Assembly (NCBI GenBank): GCA_937120495.1
Contig: CAKZJW010000139.1
Span: forward strand, 1-64,000
Reading direction: 5' to 3'
From: an uncultured Oligoflexia bacterium
GTDB taxonomy: Bacteria; Bdellovibrionota; Bacteriovoracia; Bacteriovoracales; Bacteriovoracaceae
DNA length: 64,000 bases
Below are positions 24,627-32,464 of the stretch, one piece after another (position 1 is the first letter of the stretch; the number at the start of each line of letters is the position of its first letter). A program made the translations under genes and the position numbers. The notes beneath the pieces are model-generated. The model was not told where the DNA came from, did not search any database, and was given only the letters and a program-made list of their open reading frames with translations.

Positions 24627-26090
24627 TTAAAATTGTAAGTTTTTTAAAGAAGGGTTCTTTTTAGAAAGCTCATCCCTAATTCGTTTCAGAATATAAAGCA
24701 TTTGTGCTCTAACTAAAAGCCATGTTTCTTGGTCAACTTGTTGATCGGGTTTTATGTGAGCAAGTTGTGGAGTTAGCTCTTCCATAATACTTTTATAGGA
24801 ATGAGATACTGCAAACTCTTGTCCTTTTAGAAAGTTCAAAAGAAGCTGATAGCGATAGATATTATTCAAAGACTTTATAAACTTAGACCCAATTAAAATA
24901 TTTTTTTGTTTAAGCGTTCTAAATTGCATAAATTCATGCATAAGAAATTGAATACATGCTTTTTCCATTTGTCTTTTTGGTATATCAAATTTGTATTTGA
25001 AATCTCGTAGAGAATGACATCGTTCAATTCTATAATAATATTCAAGAGGGTAACTAAATAGCACTTGCTCACATTTAATCTTAAGTAAACCAAATGTACT
25101 GAACTTAAAAACATACTTTGGATGGTCTTGATTGAGTTCAGATAGAAAATTATCAATTCCAACTTGCAAGTGATGTAATGAATCAGAAGTTAGTCGGTCT
25201 TCATTGTTTCTAAGAATAATATCTACAAATACTTTACCTTTCATAGAGTCAGTATCAAGTTGGATTAGTGCAGGTTTTAAAATTATATCTTCAACTATAG
25301 AGAACTCTAAAAGTGAATTACAAAAGTTAATAAAATCTTCTTCGTAAGAATCAATTTGTTCAATTTGAGTTTGAAGTGATGGTTCGCAAAAATCAAGCAT
25401 CTTGAGTGATTGAATTTTAAGTTTGTGATATTTACTTCTTGAGAAGAGAGTAAATCTAACTATCTTCTTTGCAAGCTCTTCCCAGCTAGTAGAGGCCTTC
25501 ACTTGGATTAAATTATATTTTATTAAACCTGCGAGACTAAAGTATACGCCTTTTCCAAAAGAGCGAATCCAGTGTCTATTAAGTAGTAAATCTTTTTTAG
25601 GATTTAAAAGAAGAAGTTCTAATTTTTTTACATAGTTAAACTGAATATTATGATGATCTTGTTCTTTTAGACGAAATTCAAAAAAATCTTTCGTCAGAAT
25701 TGACTGCCATTTTATATCCTCCGATTCAAAGCGTGTAAGCATCGTGCTTCTTATGAGAGGAGTTTTAAGCTCACTGGTTTTTAAGACGTTTAGGTTTTTG
25801 ATGTCGACAAGCATATTTGCTGGCCACATTCCTACTAGCTTCTTTCTCGTCTGTTCTAAAAATTCTTTAGGGTAGACATGATCTTTTACAACAAGAATTA
25901 AGTTTAAATCGCTACTTCCATATATAAAGTCATGATCTTTCATATTTGAGATTAGTAGGATGTCTAAAATATCTGAAGATGACTCTGAGGCTAGCAGACG
26001 CATCTTTTTTATTGCTGATTGATAAAGGTATTTAAGAATTATTCTAAAAAAGGGAATAAGACTAAATAAAAGGATTATTTTTTTTCTCAT
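24627..26090 (-). CDS. Nucleotidyltransferase-like protein, function unknown
   Basis: This protein has about 487 residues from ATG 26090 (MRKKIILLF); the open frame reaches 26186. After an N-terminal hydrophobic stretch it shows a polymerase-beta-type nucleotidyltransferase motif, YGSSDLNLILVV, where the second metal-binding Asp is Asn, and a later VDIKNL that could supply the third acidic residue. The remaining ~350 residues are helical and unassigned. A promoter-like TTTACA-N16-TAGAAT (26126-26099) ends only 8 bases before ATG 26090, suggesting a leaderless mRNA. Function is not assigned. Confidence 0.55.
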   Translation of the reverse strand: MRKKIILLFSLIPFFRIILKYLYQSAIKKMRLLASESSSDILDILLISNMKDHDFIYGSSDLNLILVVKDHVYPKEFLEQTRKKLVGMWPANMLVDIKNLNVLKTSELKTPLIRSTMLTRFESEDIKWQSILTKDFFEFRLKEQDHHNIQFNYVKKLELLLLNPKKDLLLNRHWIRSFGKGVYFSLAGLIKYNLIQVKASTSWEELAKKIVRFTLFSRSKYHKLKIQSLKMLDFCEPSLQTQIEQIDSYEEDFINFCNSLLEFSIVEDIILKPALIQLDTDSMKGKVFVDIILRNNEDRLTSDSLHHLQVGIDNFLSELNQDHPKYVFKFSTFGLLKIKCEQVLFSYPLEYYYRIERCHSLRDFKYKFDIPKRQMEKACIQFLMHEFMQFRTLKQKNILIGSKFIKSLNNIYRYQLLLNFLKGQEFAVSHSYKSIMEELTPQLAHIKPDQQVDQETWLLVRAQMLYILKRIRDELSKKNPSLKNLQF

Positions 26091-26228
26091 AAAGTTTAAT
26101 TCTATAAAATTTTTGGTCAATGTAAAGGAATTAGTCGAAAAACAAGGCTCTAAGTCACTGTAAATATTATGAAAACTTGGTCTCAATATTGCTTAATAAT
26201 TAAAGCTTTCAATTTTTAGGAGATTTAG

Positions 26229-27434
26229 ATGAAGTTAAGTGTATTTTTATTTTGCGTATTACTAAGTACTACTTTTATTCGTAGTTCTTTTTCCTCAGAA
26301 ATTATTTTAGAGATTAATGAGAATAAAGATGAATTAGTTTTAACAGCAAAACAGCTTGAAGATATTGCTTTTGATTTAAAGCATACAGCTTCGGAGCAAC
26401 CAGCAGATGTACAAAAGTCTCTTTTGAAGGTGAGTGATGGCTTTCTAAGTTTGGCCAACGACGTTGAAGCAGACACTAAAAAGAAAAAAAGAAGAATATC
26501 ATTTAAAAAGCTCTTATTAGAAACTGGAAAGGGAGCAAGTTTTTTATCAACTAATATGCTTCGTCCATTTGTAAATATCGCTAGTTTCTTTACTGGATTA
26601 TTTGAGAATCCTGGAAAAAATGCTGATTCAAAAGCTTTTTTAGAGTTCTTTTTAAACCATGAAAAGGAACTAAGAGATTCGTGGAGAAATACGGGAACAG
26701 TAATTTCTTTTGCAGAAAAACTAACTCTAAAAGTAGAAAATATTTTCTTAGAAAAACAAATAATTATGATTGGTGATATTTTTAATCACTACGTAAAAGT
26801 TGATCCAAGTAGAGAGTCTATTTTAAAGAGTATTGGTGTAGAACCATTTGTAGATGATGAAAAAATTAAAACTTTGCAAGAAATTGCATTTGAAAGTCTG
26901 GGACCAGAAGATATGTTCTTTGAAATCGATCCAGATTTGATTAATGAACACCCAGAATATCAAGAACTAAGACCACTTCTCGGTGATATTAGTGGTAGTG
27001 ACCTTGATTCAATAATGACATTTAGACCTGAATTTGATCTTTTAAGTCTTGGGAATAGATCAAGACTACAACTTCATGAAGGTTTACTTGCGTTTTCTGC
27101 AAAAATCTTTGCACCAAAAATTATAATTGGCCTTGTATCAAAGTCGATTTCATCAGTTGTAACCGGTGTAGGGCTTTTGGCTGACGCGACGACAGCAGCA
27201 TCTGTATTAATGTGTACTGTTAATAAGAAAGTGAAAAAGAAGCTAAAACAAAAAGATGAACAGCTCGTAGACTTTTGCTCTTATGTCGTGAATAAATCGG
27301 CGTATGTTTTATCTCGATCACGTGCTAGAGGCTATGTGAGTGGGAAGAACTTTAGACGAACTCTTATTAAAAAGACGGAAAAGATTAGAAGAAAACTGCG
27401 TAGAAAAAAGAAAAAGAAAAAAGATTTGAATTAA
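26229..27434 (+). CDS. Exported hypothetical protein with very basic C-terminus
   Basis: I do not recognise this 401-residue protein. It has a signal peptide (MKLSVFLFCVLLSTTFIRSSFS), an N-terminal helical region and a hydrophobic stretch around residues 292-325 (IIIGLVSKSISSVVTGVGLLAD). The C-terminus is extremely basic (RRKLRRKKKKKK). AGGAG is placed well before ATG 26229. It is divergent from the nucleotidyltransferase-like gene and 90 bases before topA. Confidence 0.6.
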   Translation: MKLSVFLFCVLLSTTFIRSSFSSEIILEINENKDELVLTAKQLEDIAFDLKHTASEQPADVQKSLLKVSDGFLSLANDVEADTKKKKRRISFKKLLLETGKGASFLSTNMLRPFVNIASFFTGLFENPGKNADSKAFLEFFLNHEKELRDSWRNTGTVISFAEKLTLKVENIFLEKQIIMIGDIFNHYVKVDPSRESILKSIGVEPFVDDEKIKTLQEIAFESLGPEDMFFEIDPDLINEHPEYQELRPLLGDISGSDLDSIMTFRPEFDLLSLGNRSRLQLHEGLLAFSAKIFAPKIIIGLVSKSISSVVTGVGLLADATTAASVLMCTVNKKVKKKLKQKDEQLVDFCSYVVNKSAYVLSRSRARGYVSGKNFRRTLIKKTEKIRRKLRRKKKKKKDLN

Positions 27435-27524
27435 TTGTAAAAAATTAATCGAGCTTTTTTTTGACTTTTATCTTAAATGGATTTACCTATTATAAAGACT
27501 ACTCATTATAAATAGGTTTAACGC

Positions 27525-30086
27525 ATGGAAAAATATCTCGTTATCGTCGAGTCCCCAACTAAAGCAAAAACAATTCGAAAGTTCTTACCAAAGAACTATA
27601 TAGTAGAGGCCAGTATGGGTCACGTTCGTGATTTACCTCAGTCTGCTACGGATATTCCTAAAGATCTTAAGAAAGAAGAATGGACAAAGCTTGGTGTAAA
27701 TACCGAGAAAAACTTTGAACCTCTCTATATTGTACCAAAGGGTAAATCTAAGATTGTAAGAGAACTCAAAAAGAAATTAAAAGAATGCTCTGGTGTATAT
27801 CTTGCGACCGATGAAGACCGTGAGGGAGAGAGTATTTCGTTTCATTTAATGGAACTTTTAAAACCAAAGGTTCCTGTTAAGCGAATGGTATTCCATGAGA
27901 TTACAAAAAAAGCCATCCTAGCTGCACTTGAAGATACAAGAGAGCTTGATGTTAAGCTTGTAAAAGCACAAGAGGCCAGAAGGATTCTTGATAGACTTTA
28001 TGGATATACTTTATCTCCACTTATTTGGAAAAAAATCGCTTACGGACTTTCTGCTGGACGTGTTCAGTCGACAGGTCTTCGCTTTATTGTTGAAAGAGAA
28101 AGAGAGAGAATGCGTTTTGTTCGCTCTGAGTACTGGGATATAAAAGCAAATCTTTTTGTCACAAATAAAGATAAAGATCTATTCGAAGCAAAGCTTACAA
28201 GTGTTGGCGGTAAGAAGATCGCTAAAGGTAGTGACTTTGAAGCTGAAACAGGAAAACTGATTCGCGATGTAGAACATTTAAAAAGTGAGCAGACAAAAAA
28301 ATTAGCTAAAGCTCTAGAAAATACTGAGTGGAAAGTGACTTCGATCGAAGAGAAGCAATCGACAATGAATGTTTCAAAACCTTTTATCACTTCATCTTTA
28401 CAGATGGAGGGGATTAGAAAATTAGGTCTTTCGGCTAAGAACACTATGAGAATGGCCCAAAGATTATATGAGGAAGGTTTAATTACATATATGAGAACCG
28501 ATTCACCAAACCTTTCAAATGAAGCAATTGAAGGTGCGAGACAATCTGTTGAGAAATTATATGGAAAAGATTATCTTTCGGATAAGCCAAGACAATTTGC
28601 TGCAAAATCAAAAGGTGCTCAAGAAGCCCATGAGGCAATTCGTCCCGCTGGTAGTGAATTTAAGCACCCAGATGAAATTGATTTTAAAGAACCAAAAGAG
28701 AAAGCTTTATATGAATTGATTTGGAAAAGAACACTTGCAAGTCAGATGAAAGAAGCTAAAAAAATGAATATGGCCATAAAGATTCAGGCCGATGATTGCG
28801 AGTTTACTGCAAATGGATCACGTATAACATTCCCAGGATTCTTAAGAGTCTATGTTGAGGGAAGTGATGATCCAGATCAAGCTCTTGATAATAAGGAAAT
28901 CATTCTTCCAAAATTATCTGAGGGTGACATCATCAAGCAAGATGAAGTTAATGCAAACTTTCACGAAACAAAACCTCCTGCTAGATTTACCGAGGCAAGT
29001 CTCGTTCAAAGACTAGAAAAAGAGGGCGTTGGTCGTCCATCAACTTATGCATCAATTATTTCAACAATCCAAGATCGTGGTTATGTAAGAAAAGAGGGAT
29101 CGGCATTGATTCCAAGCTTTACAGGTATGGCCGTGTGTCAGCTTCTTGAAAAATATTTTTCTCATTTAGTTGATTATGGTTTTACAAGTTCTATGGAAGA
29201 GAGCCTAGATGGTATTGCTGATGGATCAGTTCAGTTTCTTGAATATATGAAAAGTTTCTATAGCGGTGCTAAGGGACTTAAAAAAACAGTTGAAAAACAA
29301 GGCGAAAAAATTAAGCCTGAAGAGTCGCGTACAATTCATCTTGAAGGTGAGTATGGGGCTGTAGAAATAAAAGTTGGGCGATTTGGTCCTTACGTTATTA
29401 GTCCTGCCAGTGGTGATACTAAAGCGGAGGAAGTTCATGCTTCTATTCCTGAAGATATAGCTCCGGCAGATCTAAAGCCAAGTGATATTGATGACCTTAT
29501 TGAACTTAGTAAACGCGGACCAGTTCCAATTGGAGAGCATCCAAACTTTGATAACCAGCCTATTTACGTTCTGGTTGGAAGATATGGACCATACTTTCAG
29601 TTAGGGGAAGCTACTGAGGAGAATCCAAAGCCAAGAAGAGCTTCACTGCCAAAAGGTATGAACCCAAAGCAGGCGGACGTAGATCTCGCTATAAAGCTTT
29701 TAAACTTACCGAGGGAACTTGGTGAGCATCCTGAGACTAAAAAGCCTATACTGGCCAATGTTGGACGATTTGGACCATATATTATGCATGACGGAGACTT
29801 TAGATCGCTTAAAAAAGACGATGACTTATATACAGTTAAGCTAGATAGAGCACTTGAGCTTCTGAATGAGCCAAGAGGATCTCGTGGAGCTAAGAATATT
29901 AAGGACTTTGGTAGAATCGAAGAGCTTAAGAAGAAAGTTGGAATCTATGATGGAAAATATGGTGTGTATTTGAAGGCCGGAACAAAAAATATTGGACTGC
30001 CCGATGATTATAAGACAGTGGAGAAAGCAGTTAAGCTTACTGAGAAGCAAGCTATTGAAATTGTTAAAAAGGCATTTAAAAAATAA
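27525..30086 (+). CDS. topA: DNA topoisomerase I
   Basis: This type IA topoisomerase relaxes negative supercoils. The 853-residue protein has the N-terminal Toprim domain (LVIVESPTKAKTI; DEDREGE metal site). The catalytic Tyr322 is in LITYMRTDS, followed by the GRPSTYA segment of the central domain. Instead of C4 zinc fingers the C-terminal ~280 residues contain four Topo_C-associated repeats with G-R-F/Y-G-P-Y cores (VGRFGPYVI, VGRYGPYFQ, VGRFGPYIM, DGKYGVYLK). There are no Cys clusters. This C-terminal type is known in actinobacteria and several delta-group bacteria. Confidence 0.96.
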   Translation: MEKYLVIVESPTKAKTIRKFLPKNYIVEASMGHVRDLPQSATDIPKDLKKEEWTKLGVNTEKNFEPLYIVPKGKSKIVRELKKKLKECSGVYLATDEDREGESISFHLMELLKPKVPVKRMVFHEITKKAILAALEDTRELDVKLVKAQEARRILDRLYGYTLSPLIWKKIAYGLSAGRVQSTGLRFIVERERERMRFVRSEYWDIKANLFVTNKDKDLFEAKLTSVGGKKIAKGSDFEAETGKLIRDVEHLKSEQTKKLAKALENTEWKVTSIEEKQSTMNVSKPFITSSLQMEGIRKLGLSAKNTMRMAQRLYEEGLITYMRTDSPNLSNEAIEGARQSVEKLYGKDYLSDKPRQFAAKSKGAQEAHEAIRPAGSEFKHPDEIDFKEPKEKALYELIWKRTLASQMKEAKKMNMAIKIQADDCEFTANGSRITFPGFLRVYVEGSDDPDQALDNKEIILPKLSEGDIIKQDEVNANFHETKPPARFTEASLVQRLEKEGVGRPSTYASIISTIQDRGYVRKEGSALIPSFTGMAVCQLLEKYFSHLVDYGFTSSMEESLDGIADGSVQFLEYMKSFYSGAKGLKKTVEKQGEKIKPEESRTIHLEGEYGAVEIKVGRFGPYVISPASGDTKAEEVHASIPEDIAPADLKPSDIDDLIELSKRGPVPIGEHPNFDNQPIYVLVGRYGPYFQLGEATEENPKPRRASLPKGMNPKQADVDLAIKLLNLPRELGEHPETKKPILANVGRFGPYIMHDGDFRSLKKDDDLYTVKLDRALELLNEPRGSRGAKNIKDFGRIEELKKKVGIYDGKYGVYLKAGTKNIGLPDDYKTVEKAVKLTEKQAIEIVKKAFKK

Positions 30087-30110
30087 CAACACGCATTGTA
30101 TGAGAATTTA

Positions 30111-30139
30111 TTGACTTATTCTGAATAAGGTACTAAATT
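30111..30139 (+). promoter_or_regulatory. rpmE2 promoter with embedded 7-1-7 dyad (Fur/Zur-type site candidate)
   Basis: TTGACT (30111-30116), a 17-base spacer and TAAATT (30134-30139) form a plausible promoter. Most of the spacer is the perfect dyad CTTATTC-T-GAATAAG (30115-30129). The 7-1-7 geometry is that of Fur-family operators, and its position would block RNA polymerase. Type B L31 genes are repressed by Zur in many bacteria. Binding is inferred, not shown. Confidence 0.5.
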
Positions 30140-30203
30140 TCTTAAACATTTTTATACGAATTAATAATCTATTGTATATGAGCAATAAAAATAGGATTTA
30201 AAT

Positions 30204-30449
30204 ATGAGAAAAGACATTCACCCAGAGTACAGAGACGTTTTATTCCACGACATTTCAGTTGATTTTAAAGTAGTTGTTGGTTCAACAGTTACAACTAAAG
30301 ATACAATTGAGCACGAAGGAAAAACACTTCCATATTACAAAGTTGATATTTCTTCAGCTTCTCACCCTTTCTATACTGGAACTCAAAGAGTTCTTGATAC
30401 TGAAGGAAGAGTTGATAAATTCAATAAAAAATTCAGAAGAGGAAAGTAA
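30204..30449 (+). CDS. rpmE2: Ribosomal protein L31 type B (zinc-independent)
   Basis: This 81-residue L31 paralogue has the type B length and sequence ([16 protein letters not shown], then SHPFYTG and [10 protein letters not shown]). It lacks the four zinc-binding cysteines of type A L31. Type B L31 replaces the zinc form under zinc limitation where both exist; whether a type A copy exists in this genome cannot be seen here. It has its own promoter and terminator. Confidence 0.96.
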   Translation: MRKDIHPEYRDVLFHDISVDFKVVVGSTVTTKDTIEHEGKTLPYYKVDISSASHPFYTGTQRVLDTEGRVDKFNKKFRRGK

Positions 30450-30474
30450 TCTTAATTACATTCTAAATATAAAG

Positions 30475-30503
30475 AAAGGGACTCATTTGAGTCCTTTTTT
30501 TTT
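30475..30503 (+). terminator. Rho-independent terminator after rpmE2
   Basis: The perfect stem GGACTCA / TGAGTCC, with a TT loop and A/T extensions, is followed by a run of nine T residues. Confidence 0.92.
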
Positions 30504-30573
30504 AGTTAAATTCACCTCTGCGTTGTTGTTTCTCTTCTTTTATTGAGCAATAATATAGCTAAGGGGTGTAATC

Positions 30574-31545
30574 GTGAAATCAACAGTATTCTTATTTATA
30601 ATTATTTTAGCACTTGAAGTTTCGGCAGCGAAAAGCTCAAACATTCCAGGAATGGCCACAAGGATTCTACAAGCCCAGCAATCTATTAAGGAAAAAAGAC
30701 ATCAATGTCACGACTCAAACTCATTACCAAAACTAGAAGAAAATAAAACATCTACAGTTAATACAGATTATTTTAATGCTCAAATAACATGTGAGTTTCA
30801 GTGCCGAAATAATAAGACGGTAAGTGAAAGTATTAAAGATGTATTTGAGCCAAAAAAATTATCTCTTTATGAAGGTGACGGGTCATCTAATGAAAAAATT
30901 ATGTGGAGGTCTTTAGGGATAACTCTTAGCACTTGGTCTCAAGAACTTTGTTTGAATAAAGCGCAAAAAAAATGTTCAAGCCTAAAAAATGTTGAAAAAA
31001 TTTCTGTTAAAAAAATTAAATCTGGAAATTGGTCTTTTGATGGAAAGCTAAAATGTTCGAGTTCAAAAACTGTTTATTCTCCTTTTGATAGTCAGTTTAA
31101 ATTAGATAACCAAGGCCTGTCAGCTTACAATCCTTTTGAAATGAAATTTAATCAATTCGAAAGTAAGACAATTAAAACTGTAAATAACTTAAGTGAATAT
31201 ATTGGATCTCGCTATACTGAAAAAGAAGTAGAGAAGTGGATCGATGCAAAAAGCTGCTCTAAAGCAATAAAAGTAAAAGCGTGCTTTGGAGATTGTGTTT
31301 GGGAGGAAGGAGCTGATAAAAATTGGCGTGAAACTCTAAGCACAAGTGAACCACTTGGGACTGATGAGTATAGTATTTGTGTCGATAAAATATTGACTAA
31401 AAATTCTTTCAAGGGGCTCTCTAAAGAGGTTGTTCAAGTCAAATGTGAAAAAATAGCTTGGGAATTGATTCGTAAACTCGAATTTTCTGGTGCAAGTTGT
31501 GCTGCGACTAGAGCTGACTATGATTGTTCTGCTTTAGTTGATTAA
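30574..31545 (+). CDS. Exported Cys-rich hypothetical protein
   Basis: I do not recognise this 323-residue protein. Start is GTG 30574 with AAGGGG upstream. A signal peptide (STVFLFIIILALEVSA) precedes a mature region with about 14 cysteines, many in close pairs (CEFQC, CFGDC), fitting a disulfide-bonded periplasmic or secreted protein. No enzyme motif is visible. It lies between rpmE2 and an unrelated minus-strand membrane gene. Confidence 0.6.
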   Translation: MKSTVFLFIIILALEVSAAKSSNIPGMATRILQAQQSIKEKRHQCHDSNSLPKLEENKTSTVNTDYFNAQITCEFQCRNNKTVSESIKDVFEPKKLSLYEGDGSSNEKIMWRSLGITLSTWSQELCLNKAQKKCSSLKNVEKISVKKIKSGNWSFDGKLKCSSSKTVYSPFDSQFKLDNQGLSAYNPFEMKFNQFESKTIKTVNNLSEYIGSRYTEKEVEKWIDAKSCSKAIKVKACFGDCVWEEGADKNWRETLSTSEPLGTDEYSICVDKILTKNSFKGLSKEVVQVKCEKIAWELIRKLEFSGASCAATRADYDCSALVD

Positions 31546-31586
31546 GGTCTGGCAAATAGTAACGTTTGATTTTTCTTTCATTTAAC

Positions 31587-31928
31587 TTAGTTGTCAGTAT
31601 ATCCCGTTAAGTGTTCAGCTTTAACATCAGAATACAAAGTATCGTCAGGTAAAACGACTTGTTCAAAGTTATTTTTCTTTATTTTAATCAATGCTCTAGA
31701 AATAATCATATTGAACATAAAAAAGAGAATTGCGAGACTAGACATTCCTAAAGCATTGTACTCTAGTGTCGTTAGTCCATTGCTTACTCTGGAATTGGAT
31801 ATAGTGACTAAAAAGATGCAGACTGTAATGAATATGAAAATTAGAGCGAGAATATTTAAAACCCTCTTAACTATTATGAGAGTATCCACTTTTTTTTGCG
31901 CGGAACTATAATTACTAATTTTATTCAT
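31587..31928 (-). CDS. Small membrane protein, unknown function (113 aa)
   Basis: This protein has two clear membrane helices (residues about 25-47 and 61-82) with short cytoplasmic tails. There is no family motif I recognise. A well-formed AT-rich upstream region is present but no strong ribosome binding site. It is followed on the opposite strand by the tail of the Cys-rich exported gene. Confidence 0.5.
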   Translation of the reverse strand: MNKISNYSSAQKKVDTLIIVKRVLNILALIFIFITVCIFLVTISNSRVSNGLTTLEYNALGMSSLAILFFMFNMIISRALIKIKKNNFEQVVLPDDTLYSDVKAEHLTGYTDN

Positions 31929-31991
31929 TCATAATCCTGATGCTTAATAATTTTATATGAATTCAAGCCATTTGTATTTTGGTCGTAAAGA

Positions 31992-32387
31992 TTAGTTTGA
32001 TCCACATTCTGTTGATTCACAACGACCGTGTCTAACTTTGATATTTCGGATATGAGCAATAATCAATAAGATTGAACCAGTAATTGTAAGACCGTGCTCA
32101 ATTACTTCACCGTAGTCATGGCCAAAGAAAAGAGCAACTACAATAAATGTTACTCCAGCTAGGGCAAAGGCTACAATATCCTTATGTCCATGACGTCTAC
32201 AATGAGGATATACGGCCATCAAAACCGAAGAGATTACCATAACTCCAAAGATTTGATGAAATAGCTCATTATGAAATAGAGAAGCTCTAAGTGTTGGAAA
32301 TAATATGATTATTACTGGAGTAATTAGGCAATGCACTAAGCAAAGGCCAGAGAGGCATATCCCAAATTTATCCAATAATCTATTCAT
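31992..32387 (-). CDS. MerC-domain membrane protein
   Basis: This protein has about 131 residues and four membrane helices. The N-terminal Cys motif CLSGLCLVHCLITP matches MerC, a membrane protein that can import mercuric ions; many chromosomal MerC-like proteins have other or unknown roles. A second Cys pair lies at the C-terminus (CESTEC). There is no mercuric reductase or MerR gene nearby, so resistance to mercury is not supported. ATG 32387 (MNRLLDKFG) is preferred over in-frame TTG 32408, though neither has a good ribosome binding site. Confidence 0.78.
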   Translation of the reverse strand: MNRLLDKFGICLSGLCLVHCLITPVIIILFPTLRASLFHNELFHQIFGVMVISSVLMAVYPHCRRHGHKDIVAFALAGVTFIVVALFFGHDYGEVIEHGLTITGSILLIIAHIRNIKVRHGRCESTECGSN

Positions 32388-32464
32388 TTCGCAGTTATAC
32401 ACACTCAAAGATAAATTTGCATCAAAAACCTTAATTTCTAGTCAATTTTACCGAAAAGCTACTG

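Noticed and set aside
28064-28444. 126-codon open frame antisense to topA
   Set aside because: It lies wholly inside the conserved catalytic part of topA, and its composition follows the codons of topA.
31992-32387. Mercury resistance locus
   Set aside because: Only a MerC-like protein is present; there is no MerR, MerT, MerP or MerA nearby.
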